From a virus, in the IMG/VR virus record IMGVR_UViG_3300023174_000045, positions 1 through 64,000 of that record: a stretch of DNA of 64,000 nt; one strand, given 5' to 3'. Every line of letters begins with the position of its first letter. The stretch's first letter is position 1. This document shows, piece after piece, positions 26,712 to 35,493 of this stretch. The notes under the pieces were generated by a model. It worked only from the letters and a program-made list of their open reading frames with translations, searched no databases and was not told the origin of the DNA. The translations under genes were made by a program, and so were the position numbers.

Positions 26712-27553
26712 CCACCATCACACAAACAGCCGCAGAAACCGCAGCCTATTCACAAAAAATGGGCACACTAAAAGGTCTAGACCTAGCGGCCAATACTACC
26801 ACACCTATACCTGCCGCAGTGGCCACATACTATGCCACCAACATAGCCAAAGGATCAGGGCCCAATGGCACATACTTGACCACAGACTTTTTTGGATCAG
26901 CCGCTGGCATTCCTTACAACACAGATTTGACCACAGTGATCAGCACTATCAATGCTCAACTCACTGCTGGCACACTCACAGCACTCAATACCATATACTC
27001 ACAAATGAAAAGTGTAGTAACATCAGCCTATGGCGCACCACCCACAGTTGTAATACCATCAGGTCCTGCGGCCGGTACCTATGCCACATATGATGCAGCC
27101 ATTGCAGCCTTGGTCACTGCGGCTGACGCGGCCATTGGCACAGCCATCACCGCCATGGGCACTGCTACCACAACACTGAACACTGCCTGGACTGAAATGG
27201 TTCAGCACAGTGTGAACGAAAGTACTTTTCAAACTCAGGCCAGTATTGACTACGCCACGCTCACAGCTGGTGCACAGTTGCCTATCACTGCATTTATCCC
27301 TGCACTGGGTGGGTACGGCCAAGAAACACAAACTGGCATGGCAGCACAGTTTTTAGAAAGCATTGCCAACACCGCCAATGAATATGGTCAGGCCATGGTA
27401 GGTGCGTTACGTGAAGGACGCAACACCGCAGGACTCAACGCTGCCGGACTAATACCTGACAACGATGTGCCTAGCCAACCCAATGCAGTGCCACCGCAGG
27501 CCACACTCAGCAACTCAGAATACACAGTGGCCGAAGCCCGGGCACAAGTGTAA
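26708..27553 (+). CDS. Virion protein, probably baseplate-associated
   Basis: A 281-residue Ala/Thr-rich protein. The middle (about residues 118-165) is an Ala/Thr-rich helical stretch, and the C-terminal 60 residues are more polar with several prolines. It shares composition with the preceding gene and is coupled to it, so both probably belong to the same structure. Confidence 0.6.
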   Translation: MTTITQTAAETAAYSQKMGTLKGLDLAANTTTPIPAAVATYYATNIAKGSGPNGTYLTTDFFGSAAGIPYNTDLTTVISTINAQLTAGTLTALNTIYSQMKSVVTSAYGAPPTVVIPSGPAAGTYATYDAAIAALVTAADAAIGTAITAMGTATTTLNTAWTEMVQHSVNESTFQTQASIDYATLTAGAQLPITAFIPALGGYGQETQTGMAAQFLESIANTANEYGQAMVGALREGRNTAGLNAAGLIPDNDVPSQPNAVPPQATLSNSEYTVAEARAQV

Positions 27554-27557
27554 AAAA

Positions 27558-27577
27558 GTAGTACTTTTGTAGTACTT
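27558..27577 (+). repeat. Tandem 11-bp repeat GTAGTACTT directly before a promoter
   Basis: GTAGTACTTTT is followed at once by GTAGTACTTG; the second copy runs into the -35 box. A related pair lies at 56923-56944. Confidence 0.55.
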
Positions 27578-27604
27578 GACCAATAATTCCCAAAATGCTA
27601 TAAT
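27576..27604 (+). promoter_or_regulatory. Sigma70 promoter of the TTGACC family
   Basis: TTGACC, 17 bases, TATAAT. The spacer AATAATTCCCAAAATGC is nearly identical to those at 28073 and 56952. The -10 ends six bases before an ATG. Confidence 0.8.
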
Positions 27605-27610
27605 AACAGC

Positions 27611-27754
27611 ATGAACCGGGTAAACCAATTTAAACAAAAAGTATTACTAGCATACTATCGTACTAAGTTCACGGTGGTGGAATTGCTGGTGATTGCAATG
27701 CTGATATTTTGGTTGACCAAAAATTCCATTTTGTATATAATAGAGTTATTGTAG
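27611..27754 (+). CDS. Small single-span membrane protein, 47 aa
   Basis: Translation gives MNRVNQFKQKVLLAYYRTKF, then a hydrophobic stretch VVELLVIAMLIFWL (about residues 22-35) and a short tail. The gene begins six bases after a strong -10, so its mRNA is probably leaderless; there is no Shine-Dalgarno. The next promoter (27713) lies inside this gene. The function is unknown. Confidence 0.5.
   Translation: MNRVNQFKQKVLLAYYRTKFTVVELLVIAMLIFWLTKNSILYIIELL
27713..27741 (+). promoter_or_regulatory. Sigma70 promoter of the TTGACC family
   Basis: TTGACC, 17 bases, TATAAT, inside the 3' part of the 47-aa gene; it serves the gene at 27772. Confidence 0.75.
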
Positions 27755-27771
27755 TAAAAAAGGAGCCAAAG

Positions 27772-28047
27772 ATGTATTACATTGTTTCTAGAGGTACTGG
27801 GATGATTGTCACAGATGGTCCCAACAGAACCCGTGCTTACAAAACTTTTGGTGCGGCCCGTGCAACACGGACTCGCCTGTGCAACAAAGCAGGGTGGAGC
27901 GTGGACCAACTCAGCATCATTGCCACCAGGTATTACACACCCAAGATGGTTGTGCGTACCAATCTCATGACTGGCAAAGAATTCCTGGAAGATGTCAACA
28001 CCCCCAACTGTTGCTCGCCAGCCAGCGAAACTTTTTGGAGCATGTAA
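27772..28047 (+). CDS. Hypothetical phage protein, 91 aa
   Basis: A small basic protein starting MYYIVSRGTGMIVTDGPNR with a strong AAAGGAGC ribosome site. It contains a Cys pair near the C-terminus (NCC). No family recognised. Monocistronic, with its own promoter and another promoter after it. Confidence 0.7.
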   Translation: MYYIVSRGTGMIVTDGPNRTRAYKTFGAARATRTRLCNKAGWSVDQLSIIATRYYTPKMVVRTNLMTGKEFLEDVNTPNCCSPASETFWSM

Positions 28048-28072
28048 TACTTGAGTATTACCGTTTTGGTGG

Positions 28073-28101
28073 TTGACCAATAATTACCAAAATGCTATAA
28101 T
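28073..28101 (+). promoter_or_regulatory. Sigma70 promoter of the TTGACC family
   Basis: TTGACC, 17 bases (AATAATTACCAAAATGC), TATAAT. The spacer differs from the promoter at 27576 by one base. Followed by TATGGACATATTGTAAC and AAAGGAGC. Confidence 0.85.
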
Positions 28102-28131
28102 ATGGACATATTGTAACAAAAGGAGCCTGAG

Positions 28132-28413
28132 ATGACATACGCAACAATCCAAGAAATTAACACTGCCATCATGTTTGGCAATTTTACAAACGATCAACTC
28201 ACCAGCATTGTGAATGCGGTGCAGTATGCTCGTGCCCAGTTAGGCAAGCAAAAGATCCGCACATTCACCAAAGGTGACACAGTCAAATTCCACAGCACCA
28301 AACGTGGTGTCACTGTCACAGGCACAGTAACCAAGGTTGCCATCAAGTATGTCACAGTCAAAGACGGTGTTATGCTGTGGAAAGTTCCTGCTAACATGTT
28401 GGAGGCCGCATAA
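28132..28413 (+). CDS. Hypothetical phage protein with SH3/KOW-like half, 93 aa
   Basis: The N-terminal half is helical (QEINTAIMFGNFTNDQLTSI). The C-terminal half is beta-rich with KGDTVKFHSTKRGVTVTGTVTKV, which looks like an SH3/KOW-type barrel. A good ribosome site (AAAGGAGC) precedes it. The stop overlaps the next ATG (TAATG). Confidence 0.7.
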   Translation: MTYATIQEINTAIMFGNFTNDQLTSIVNAVQYARAQLGKQKIRTFTKGDTVKFHSTKRGVTVTGTVTKVAIKYVTVKDGVMLWKVPANMLEAA

Positions 28414-28550
28414 TGAAAGTGGTATACAACAACGTCTTAGGTGGTTGGTACATTGTGCGTGGCGCACATCAAACACCCATCAGTGGCAGATTTGACAGCA
28501 AAGAATCTGCTCTAGCACATCTGCGCAGACGCAATCCTTTGCATTACTAA
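28413..28550 (+). CDS. Small hypothetical protein, 45 aa
   Basis: Translation gives MKVVYNNVLGGWYIVRGAH..., ending RRRNPLHY. It begins on the stop of the previous gene. The WYIVRG and SKESALAHL pattern (a strand, then a helix) looks like a small domain. Function unknown. Confidence 0.5.
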   Translation: MKVVYNNVLGGWYIVRGAHQTPISGRFDSKESALAHLRRRNPLHY

Positions 28551-28562
28551 CAGGAGAGAAAC

Positions 28563-28988
28563 ATGGGACTTGACATGTACGCATACGTGGCCGCCCGAGC
28601 AGGCCAACAAGAAGAATTTTACGAAGGCTCTGAGTGGGATCCAGATCATAAAGAGCACCGCAATCCCAATGTCAACCGGCCAAGAGAAATTGCATATTGG
28701 CGCAAACATCCCAACCTACACGGCTGGATGGCTGAACTGTGGATGGTGCGTGAAACTGGTGGCGAAGGCGATGTTGACAAGTTCAATGGTGTTGAACTAG
28801 AACTCACTGCCGAGGACTTAGATGACTTGGAGTATGCAGTACAAAACGATCAACTGCCCGCAACGTCAGGATTCTTTTTTGGCGACGGTGCGGATGATTA
28901 CTACAAGCCCAGTGATCTAAAATTTATTCAAGAAGCCCGAGCAGAAATGTTCTTGGGACTAAAAGTATTCTACAACAGTTCATGGTAA
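28563..28988 (+). CDS. Hypothetical protein, MGLDMYAY family, 141 aa
   Basis: A 141-residue acidic protein. The opening MGLDMYAYVA and the segments REIAYWRKHPNLHGWM and GFFFGDGADDYY are shared by a widespread phage and bacterial family of unknown function. AGGAGAG precedes the ATG. It ends just before the DNA ligase. Confidence 0.75.
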   Translation: MGLDMYAYVAARAGQQEEFYEGSEWDPDHKEHRNPNVNRPREIAYWRKHPNLHGWMAELWMVRETGGEGDVDKFNGVELELTAEDLDDLEYAVQNDQLPATSGFFFGDGADDYYKPSDLKFIQEARAEMFLGLKVFYNSSW

Positions 28989-28991
28989 CAC

Positions 28992-28999
28992 TGTAAATA
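28992..28999 (+). promoter_or_regulatory. Late-promoter-like box TGTAAATA
   Basis: TGTAAATA lies immediately before the ligase ATG. If used, transcripts would begin inside the first codons, so it may not be functional for the full-length protein. Confidence 0.3.
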
Positions 29000-29000
29000 T

Positions 29001-30377
29001 ATGCATGACATCGATTTCACACACAAACAATTCAACGGTATTCCTGTGGCGGCTGATTGGATAAGAGATCTTGAAAGTTCTGACAGCCGCCTGCACAAGG
29101 AAAAGGTGATTGAAAAAGCCTTGATGGCCTCAAAGTTGGGCAGTGCCAATGCACAGTGTTTCTTGTTCAACTGCTACCAAGCATACAATCCTTTCTACAC
29201 ATTCCATGTCAAACAAGTGCCTGAGAGCAGTGGCATTGAACACGCACCCAATCCTTGGCCTGTGTTTTGGGGCTTGCTGGAAGGCCTGCGCACAAGAACA
29301 TTCACTGGACATCGTGCCAGAGATGCTATTGTGGAATGCATGAAGCAGTTTGACAGTTTAGAGTGGAACAATCTCTGCAGACGTGTTATCACCAAAGACC
29401 TGAGATGCGGCATCAGTGAGAAAACACTGAACAAAGTACTAGGTAACACAGAGTGGAAGATTCCTGTGTTTACTTGCCAACTGGCACAAGATTCTACAGA
29501 CCAACCAAAGAAACTCAAAGGCATTAAACGCCTAGAGTGCAAACTGGATGGTGTGCGTGTGTTGGCAGTGGTGCAAGGCACAGATGTCACGCTGTACAGT
29601 CGCAATGGCAAACAGTTTGAAAACTTTCCGCAGATTGTGCAAGCCATTGAAGACAATCGCAAGGCATTGGGCGTACCAAACCACACCAGCTATAGTTTTG
29701 TGCTAGATGGCGAGATTGTGGGCGAGAGTTTCCAGAAGCTGATGAAACAAGCACACCGCAAATCGGATGCTGTCACAGACGGCATGGTGTATCACGTGTT
29801 TGATATCATACCGTTTGACAGTTTTATCGAAGGTCACTACAACGCACAACAACACAAACGCATTGAAATGTTGGAACGTGTACGTGCCAAATTGCCTGCG
29901 GATGGTCCCATCCAAATCATGAACGGACTTGAAGTGGACCTGGACACAGCCCAAGGACATGACATCATGCAACGCTATGCCGAAGCCGCTGTGGAAGGTG
30001 GCTTTGAAGGCATCATGATCAAGAGCATGGACGCACCCTATTTGTGCAAACGCACTGATTACTGGATGAAATGGAAACCCACAATCACAGTTGACCTGAG
30101 CATTGTGGGATTTGAAGAAGGTACTGGTCGCAATCTAAACCGACTGGGTGCTATAATCTGTGAAGGAGATGACAATGGACGACATATACGAGTCAATGTT
30201 GGTAGTGGTTTGTCTGATAGCGATCGTGATGAGTATTGGCACAGCAGGGACACTCTTCTTGGTCACTTGGTGGAAGTGCAAGCTGATGCAGTTACGCAAA
30301 ACCAAGACGGATCATACAGCCTGAGATTCCCAAGATTTTTACGTTTCAGAGATTTTGAAGCCGGCGAAAAAGTATGA
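29001..30377 (+). CDS. ATP-dependent DNA ligase, T4 gp30 type
   Basis: Seals nicks in phage DNA. It is 458 residues. Motif I ECKLDGVR (near residue 179) carries the lysine that is adenylylated; YSRNGK is motif Ia; FVLDGEIVG is motif III; GFEGIMIK is motif IV and YWMKWKP is motif V. No Shine-Dalgarno is visible near the ATG at 29001, so start usage is slightly uncertain. It overlaps the next gene by 4 bases. Confidence 0.95.
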   Translation: MHDIDFTHKQFNGIPVAADWIRDLESSDSRLHKEKVIEKALMASKLGSANAQCFLFNCYQAYNPFYTFHVKQVPESSGIEHAPNPWPVFWGLLEGLRTRTFTGHRARDAIVECMKQFDSLEWNNLCRRVITKDLRCGISEKTLNKVLGNTEWKIPVFTCQLAQDSTDQPKKLKGIKRLECKLDGVRVLAVVQGTDVTLYSRNGKQFENFPQIVQAIEDNRKALGVPNHTSYSFVLDGEIVGESFQKLMKQAHRKSDAVTDGMVYHVFDIIPFDSFIEGHYNAQQHKRIEMLERVRAKLPADGPIQIMNGLEVDLDTAQGHDIMQRYAEAAVEGGFEGIMIKSMDAPYLCKRTDYWMKWKPTITVDLSIVGFEEGTGRNLNRLGAIICEGDDNGRHIRVNVGSGLSDSDRDEYWHSRDTLLGHLVEVQADAVTQNQDGSYSLRFPRFLRFRDFEAGEKV

Positions 30378-30646
30378 TTCATATTAGATTTGGATTGAGC
30401 AATCCTTGGGGTCGGCCCTTTGAGAACCTGTGGAATAGATCAGGACCAATTGCCCGCTACACGGCCTGGGAAGCAGAACTACTGCAAACCAGCCAATTGA
30501 TAGGATTTGAATTCAGTTACACTCGACGTCAAAGCCATGCTGGTCTGACTGTGGAACTGGCCGTGTTGGGTCGTAGTTTGTCCTTTATGATATACGACAC
30601 TCGACACTGGGATTACAAAACCAGCACCTGGGAGAAATATGACTAA
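30374..30646 (+). CDS. Hypothetical phage protein, 90 aa
   Basis: A soluble Trp/Arg-rich protein starting MIHIRFGLSNPWGRPFENLW. A similar opening is common in small proteins of marine myoviruses. No function known. Coupled to ligase by ATGA and overlaps the next gene by 8 bases. Confidence 0.7.
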   Translation: MIHIRFGLSNPWGRPFENLWNRSGPIARYTAWEAELLQTSQLIGFEFSYTRRQSHAGLTVELAVLGRSLSFMIYDTRHWDYKTSTWEKYD

Positions 30647-31535
30647 GAAATTTAATACAGCAGGAAGATTGTTCACATTTGGAAGCAGTGATACTCGGTA
30701 TTATTGGCCAACGTGGGCCGACATCATTGGGACCTGTTGGAATACCTTTGAAAATTGGGGAAAAATAGGCGTAGGTAATCTATATATTTTTAACTCTATA
30801 ATTGAGTGCGATGCTAGAAACAATTTCAATGAAAACGACACAATTATAATTCATTGGGCACCGATAGCACGTATTGATTATTATCAATACAACGATTGGG
30901 GCACGGTGATTAATAAATTTCCAACAAAAAATCAACCAGATTATCCAGCATCTTGCATCAAGGGCTATGAAATTATAAACTATGCATACATCCGAGCAAT
31001 TGATGTTTTCCTAAAATCAAAAAAAGTTGAATTTAACATGTGGAGACCAGCGGGCTCCGAAACGGAAATTACAAAATTTTATTCGTCAGGCATTGATAAT
31101 TTAGAAGAAATCAAATTCATTACCAAACATTCAATACAGAATACTCCAAAAAATTTAAAAGAATCGATGTTTGCGATGTTCAAAGATGATGTCAATAACT
31201 TACAAAAAAAATTATACAACAGGCTTGCCGGCCCATCTTGGCCACCTTTAGAAGATATACTGAATAATTCTTACAGTGCTACTACTGCTATTCAAATTGA
31301 AATAGATGAATTTTTAAAAATTTTAGAAGACGATAAAAATGTAAATTCTTTAAAGTTCAAGCATGACCTTCACCCCGGCCCATTGGGATTCCTTGAACTT
31401 TTAAAAAGTTCAGATTATTTCAAAGATTTAGAAATACCAGACACCACAATTCAGTGGGTAAAAGATCTTGATCAAAAATTAAATCAAGGCGAAAAAATTA
31501 ATTTTAAACCTAATATTCCCAAAGATCGATTATAA
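30639..31535 (+). CDS. SGNH/GDSL hydrolase-like protein
   Basis: A 298-residue protein. LFTFGSSDTRYYWPTWADII resembles block I of SGNH hydrolases, where the serine after G would be the nucleophile. NWGKIGVGN resembles block II, and DLHPGPLGFLELL (about residues 245-257) supplies the Asp and His of block V. Such enzymes remove acyl or other esters from lipids or glycans. The gene is AT-rich compared with ligase and may have a separate origin. The catalytic assignment is inferred. Confidence 0.5.
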   Translation: MTKKFNTAGRLFTFGSSDTRYYWPTWADIIGTCWNTFENWGKIGVGNLYIFNSIIECDARNNFNENDTIIIHWAPIARIDYYQYNDWGTVINKFPTKNQPDYPASCIKGYEIINYAYIRAIDVFLKSKKVEFNMWRPAGSETEITKFYSSGIDNLEEIKFITKHSIQNTPKNLKESMFAMFKDDVNNLQKKLYNRLAGPSWPPLEDILNNSYSATTAIQIEIDEFLKILEDDKNVNSLKFKHDLHPGPLGFLELLKSSDYFKDLEIPDTTIQWVKDLDQKLNQGEKINFKPNIPKDRL

Positions 31536-31552
31536 ACACTAATGGTGTATCT

Positions 31553-32020
31553 ATGACCAAGAAAATCTATTACGAAAAACGTGGACGTAGGTATGTGCCT
31601 GTGTCAGAATACGATAGTGAATACCTGGACAGTTTCTCTAAGGGCACACACATTGTGATGTGCTACCCAGGCGGTCAAAGCCGCCGATACAACATCGATC
31701 CCAACTACGCCGCAATGATTGCCGCAGGGCGTGTTGCTGAAGATGCTATCTGTCGAGCCATATCCAAATCTAGCGAAATGCGTCCGCAACGAACTCCTCT
31801 CACTCTAGGACAACAACGGGCCTGGAAAAAGTTAGCCAAAGAGTTTGGCGATGATTTGGCCACACTGAGTCTGGGCTGTGCCAGAGATCATGCCGAAGCC
31901 GGCGTACAGGCCATGCAAGCGGAAGCGGACAAACTGCTAACCAATCCCGCTGTGCGGCTGGCCTACGAGCAGTTTCTCCTGGTGTGCGAATTAACTAAAA
32001 AACAAGTTGACAACGCCTGA
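31553..32020 (+). CDS. Hypothetical phage protein, 155 aa
   Basis: A soluble protein beginning MTKKIYYEKRGRRYVPVSEYD. The first part looks like a short beta domain and the second is helical (RAWKKLAKEFGDDLATLSLG). No catalytic motif recognised. Its last codons hold the -35 box of the next promoter. Confidence 0.65.
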   Translation: MTKKIYYEKRGRRYVPVSEYDSEYLDSFSKGTHIVMCYPGGQSRRYNIDPNYAAMIAAGRVAEDAICRAISKSSEMRPQRTPLTLGQQRAWKKLAKEFGDDLATLSLGCARDHAEAGVQAMQAEADKLLTNPAVRLAYEQFLLVCELTKKQVDNA

Positions 32021-32035
32021 CTTTTACAGTATAAT
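32007..32035 (+). promoter_or_regulatory. Consensus sigma70 promoter (TTGACA-17-TATAAT)
   Basis: Perfect -35 and -10 with 17-base spacing. It directs a transcript with an unusually long leader of about 190 bases before the ATG at 32235. Confidence 0.85.
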
Positions 32036-32041
32036 TACTGT

Positions 32042-32220
32042 GCATGACCAGGGAGATTGGGTGGCTTAATGGGCATGGTAGGAAGAGATCTTTAACCGGT
32101 CCTGCTGTGTGCCGTGGCATCAGAAGCAGAAATCCCGTAGGATGAGACACTGGCTAGATCTGGCAACAGATCAAAACACTGGCTGGTACCCAGTGGAGTA
32201 TGCCTTGTAGATAAAAACAG
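32042..32220 (+). ncRNA. Candidate structured leader or small RNA
   Basis: No convincing reading frame. It contains a perfect 6-bp hairpin with a GNRA tetraloop (GATCTG-GCAA-CAGATC, 32157-32172), followed by a second hairpin (CACTGG-CTGGTAC-CCAGTG, 32177-32195). The word ACACTGGCT occurs twice, 29 bases apart, at the two stems. A perfect sigma70 promoter stands at its left edge. It could be a cis-acting leader of the gene at 32235 or an independent RNA. No known RNA family was recognised, and it is not a tRNA. Confidence 0.4.
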
Positions 32221-32234
32221 TGAGAAGGATAGCA

Positions 32235-32552
32235 ATGTCTGTTGAAATTGAAACCTCTGCGTTGAGCACGTTTGAATCCCTTGACTCTCTTAGATCAACG
32301 CCCTTGGTCATGCACCGTATTCAGATCGAGTTGCGTACTGTCAAAGACTGGTATGCAGTAATACGTGAACTCAATCAAATTGTTGGCGTCAACAATTGGA
32401 AGGGCCAACATCATGTCAAACGCCGATTGGAAAATCTGATCTGGGACGATAGCAAGACCATATGGGTTTGGTTTGATGTGCCTGATGAGAAGATTGCCAC
32501 ATGGTTGGCAGTTAAACTAGCCGTCACTGTCCGTATAACACCCAATAAATAA
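32235..32552 (+). CDS. Hypothetical phage protein, 105 aa
   Basis: A soluble protein with AGAAGGA upstream of ATG 32235; the frame also has a GTG at 32220. Residues 28-60 (HRIQIELRTVKDWYAVIRELN) alternate strand and helix, with a Trp-rich middle (IWVWFDVPDEKIATWLAVKL). No family recognised. Confidence 0.65.
   Translation: MSVEIETSALSTFESLDSLRSTPLVMHRIQIELRTVKDWYAVIRELNQIVGVNNWKGQHHVKRRLENLIWDDSKTIWVWFDVPDEKIATWLAVKLAVTVRITPNK
32544..32551 (+). promoter_or_regulatory. Late promoter box AATAAATA
   Basis: AATAAATA, five bases before the ATG at 32557, overlapping the previous stop. Confidence 0.45.
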
Positions 32553-32556
32553 ATCT

Positions 32557-34065
32557 ATGTTCCTCAGTTATTTTACATTGTTAACCGCTCTTTCATTGAG
32601 CGTGGTTGCGGCCTGGTACAGTATACTAGGCCTTACTGCTATTTTTGCCTCAGCAGTGATACCTATTATTATTATGGGATCCATCTTGGAAGTGGCCAAA
32701 GTCACCGTCACAGTATGGTTGCACGAATACTGGCACCGTTGTAGACTGTTGATGAAAATATACCTGGTGCCAGCAGTGGGCATGCTTATGGTGATCACAT
32801 CAATGGGCATTTTTGGTTTTTTAAGCAAAGCACACAGTGATCAAAATTTAATCAGCGGTGACGCACAAAGCAAGATTGCAATATATGATGAAAAAATCAA
32901 AACCCAAAAGGATAATATTGAAGCAAACCGTAAGGCACTTAAACAGATGGATGAGGGCGTGGACTCTGTATTGGGCCGCTCAACAGATGAAAAAGGTGCC
33001 GACAAAGCTGTGGCTCTGCGAAAAGCCCAGCAGAAAGAGCGTGTTAGACTTCAAAATGAAATACTACAGTCGCAGAAGTCCATTGCGGAACTTAACGAAG
33101 CCCGTGCGCCTATTGCCGCCGAGGTACGTAAAGTCGAAGCAGAAGTTGGGCCAATTAAGTATATCGCGGCGTTCATCTACGGAGACAACCCAGACGCCAA
33201 TCTACTAGAACGTGCTGTACGTTGGGTCATCATCATACTTGTGGTGGTGTTTGATCCACTGGCCATCATGATGGTGCTGGCCGCCACAGAGAGCATGAAG
33301 TGGGAACGTGATGCACGTCGTCAACTGGCCTATGAGCCCGATGATGGGGCATTGACAGAGCAACAACTTGAACAACTACGTGCAACAGCAGAACTACCCA
33401 CAGGTGAGGCCATTGAAACCAGTTCATTGTTTGACAAAGACCCTCCCAAGGATCCGCATCCGCCAGGCTGGATGTATGATGAACTACAAACAAACGCACT
33501 CAGCGAAGAGGACGTGGAACAAGTCATTGCTGAATTTGATCAAGTACGACACACCGAACCCACTGTGTTTAACAATGATTATCTGAAAGAGCTCGACAAG
33601 CCCACAGTTGAATACCAAATACTCGAAGATGTCGATGAAGACCTCGACGACAACGATCCATTAAAAGCCGCAATTAAACAATGGAAAGATGAGAACCCCG
33701 ACGGAACCCTCAAGGAAGAACGATATAAACTTGCTCGTGGAAAAATTGATGAACTACCTTGGATGCGTTTGTTAGCAGACAATGACGATCTGGGCAGAGA
33801 ACCATTGACAGGATTTGGCATTGCTTTCCCGGAACAAGCTGTCAAGGGAGACACATTCATGCGTGTGGATCGCATGCCCAGTGTGCTGTACAAGTACAAT
33901 GGTCAGAACTGGATTATTGTGGACAAAACTTTAACAGATAACTACACATACGATGATGCGTATATCGAGCATTTGATCACACAACTGACATCTGGAGAAT
34001 ACGATCCAGACATGTTGAGTGATGCTGAAGCTGATGCTATTGCTCGTCGTGTAAAACCAATTTAA
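32557..34065 (+). CDS. Membrane protein with coiled coil, 502 aa
   Basis: The N-terminus has three membrane segments (about residues 5-25, 29-50 and 65-90), then a coiled coil of about 100 residues (DEKIKTQKDNIEANRKALKQM onward), then a strong membrane helix (AVRWVIIILVVVFDPLAIMMVLAA). The last 230 residues are acidic and soluble. Such proteins recur in large marine myoviruses without a known role; attack on or remodelling of the host membrane is only a guess. It ends two bases before clpX. Confidence 0.7.
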   Translation: MFLSYFTLLTALSLSVVAAWYSILGLTAIFASAVIPIIIMGSILEVAKVTVTVWLHEYWHRCRLLMKIYLVPAVGMLMVITSMGIFGFLSKAHSDQNLISGDAQSKIAIYDEKIKTQKDNIEANRKALKQMDEGVDSVLGRSTDEKGADKAVALRKAQQKERVRLQNEILQSQKSIAELNEARAPIAAEVRKVEAEVGPIKYIAAFIYGDNPDANLLERAVRWVIIILVVVFDPLAIMMVLAATESMKWERDARRQLAYEPDDGALTEQQLEQLRATAELPTGEAIETSSLFDKDPPKDPHPPGWMYDELQTNALSEEDVEQVIAEFDQVRHTEPTVFNNDYLKELDKPTVEYQILEDVDEDLDDNDPLKAAIKQWKDENPDGTLKEERYKLARGKIDELPWMRLLADNDDLGREPLTGFGIAFPEQAVKGDTFMRVDRMPSVLYKYNGQNWIIVDKTLTDNYTYDDAYIEHLITQLTSGEYDPDMLSDAEADAIARRVKPI

Positions 34066-34067
34066 AT

Positions 34068-35276
34068 ATGAAATCACCTGAAACCCTAGACAACTGTAGT
34101 TTCTGCGGCAAACACAAAGATTCAGTGGCCAAACTTATTGTGGGCAATGAAGTCTCAATTTGCAACGAGTGTGTGGACCTGTGTCAGACCTTGCTAGTAG
34201 AAGAACTTCCCGAAAAATCAAAAGAAGTCACAGACGACACCCTGGATCCCAGAGCCATCAAAGATCACCTAGATCAGTATGTGATTGGACAGGATCATGC
34301 CAAAATGGTGCTGAGTGTGGCCATTGCCAATCATTACAAACGCATAGCCAATGCTGATGCCAACATAGAAATTGAAAAAGCCAACATCCTCATGCTTGGC
34401 CCAACAGGCTCGGGCAAAACATTGTTGGCACGTACTGTGGCACGTTATTTGGATGTACCATTTGTCATAGCTGATGCCACCAGTTTGACCGAAGCAGGGT
34501 ATGTGGGCGATGATGTGGAGAGCCTGATCACCAGACTGTACACAGCCGCAGGCAGTGATGTGGCCAAGACACAACGTGGTATTGTGTTTGTGGATGAAAT
34601 TGACAAGATCAGCCGACGCAGTGAGAGTGCCAGTATCACCCGAGATGTGTCGGGAGAAGGTGTGCAACAGGCCTTACTCAAGTTGGTCGAAGGAACCAAG
34701 TGCAGAATCACTCCACAAGGTGGCCGCAAGCATCCTTCAGGTGAGACAGTGGAAATTGACACAGCCAACATACTGTTCATTGCCGGTGGTGCATTTGTGG
34801 GCCTAGACAACATTGTCAAAAGCCGGATAAAAGGCACCAGCATAGGATTCAACGCCAAGGTGGGCAATGACAAGACCGCGCACTTAGATCAAACCACTCC
34901 CGAAGACTTGATCAAGTTTGGTATGATACCTGAGTTTGTGGGACGTTTCCCCAGCTGGGTTGCATTGGAAGAACTCACCAAAGAAGATTTGATACGCATC
35001 TTGCAAGAAGTCAAACACAGTTATGTGAGCCAGTACAAATGGCTGTTTCAACGAGATCAAGTTGAACTCAAGTTCAGCACCGACAGTCTGGAATTGATTG
35101 CAGAACGCACCATTGCCAGTAAAACTGGCGCACGTGGTCTGCATTCAGAATTGGAACGTGTGTTGTTGCCCCATATGTATAACCTAGCTCGTTACCGCAA
35201 TCACGGAATCAAAACGGTTTCTATTGACACCCAACAGGTAAATATTCCCAAGGAGCTCAAAGAAATAAATGAATAA
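34068..35276 (+). CDS. clpX: ATP-dependent protease unfoldase ClpX
   Basis: Hexameric AAA+ unfoldase that feeds proteins to ClpP. It is 402 residues, near full length. The zinc-binding domain has C10-C13 and C32-C35. Walker A is GPTGSGKT (111-118), the pore loop is GYVGDD (144-149) and Walker B is FVDEID. IGF at 259-261 is the loop that docks on ClpP, so it can probably bind a ClpP ring. It could redirect the host protease or work with the phage ClpP proteins at 51974 and 54193. It overlaps the bS21 gene by 8 bases. Confidence 0.97.
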   Translation: MKSPETLDNCSFCGKHKDSVAKLIVGNEVSICNECVDLCQTLLVEELPEKSKEVTDDTLDPRAIKDHLDQYVIGQDHAKMVLSVAIANHYKRIANADANIEIEKANILMLGPTGSGKTLLARTVARYLDVPFVIADATSLTEAGYVGDDVESLITRLYTAAGSDVAKTQRGIVFVDEIDKISRRSESASITRDVSGEGVQQALLKLVEGTKCRITPQGGRKHPSGETVEIDTANILFIAGGAFVGLDNIVKSRIKGTSIGFNAKVGNDKTAHLDQTTPEDLIKFGMIPEFVGRFPSWVALEELTKEDLIRILQEVKHSYVSQYKWLFQRDQVELKFSTDSLELIAERTIASKTGARGLHSELERVLLPHMYNLARYRNHGIKTVSIDTQQVNIPKELKEINE

Positions 35277-35493
35277 GTCGCATGCTAGATCAGTGTTGGT
35301 ACAAGACAACAACATAGAAAAAGCTCTTCGCAAATTCAAGAAAAAAGTTCAGAATTCTGGGGTATTAGAAGATCTCAGGGCACGTGAATTTTACATCAAA
35401 CCCACCACAGCTCGTAAACTCAAACACAGTGCCGCAAAAAATCGTTGGCGCAAAAAACTTGAAAGTCAACAACTCCCTCCCCGCACACACTGA
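35269..35493 (+). CDS. rpsU: Ribosomal protein bS21 homologue
   Basis: A 74-residue homologue of the small-subunit protein that sits near the anti-Shine-Dalgarno region and assists initiation. The match is in VQDNNIEKALRKFKKKV, then SGVLEDLRAREFYIKPT, the bS21 core, followed by a basic tail. Phage bS21 is thought to favour phage mRNAs by replacing host bS21 in ribosomes. It starts inside the end of clpX and its stop shares a base with the next gene. Confidence 0.9.
   Translation: MNKSHARSVLVQDNNIEKALRKFKKKVQNSGVLEDLRAREFYIKPTTARKLKHSAAKNRWRKKLESQQLPPRTH

Noticed and set aside
29195-29686. Long antisense reading frame (163 codons) over the ligase gene
   Set aside because: It is a shadow of the ligase gene: no ribosome site, no promoter, and the sense strand has clear ligase motifs.
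32042-32220. tRNA or tmRNA gene
   Set aside because: No acceptor stem, T-loop (GGTTCGAATCC-like) or anticodon arm could be formed. No tRNA was found elsewhere in the window either.
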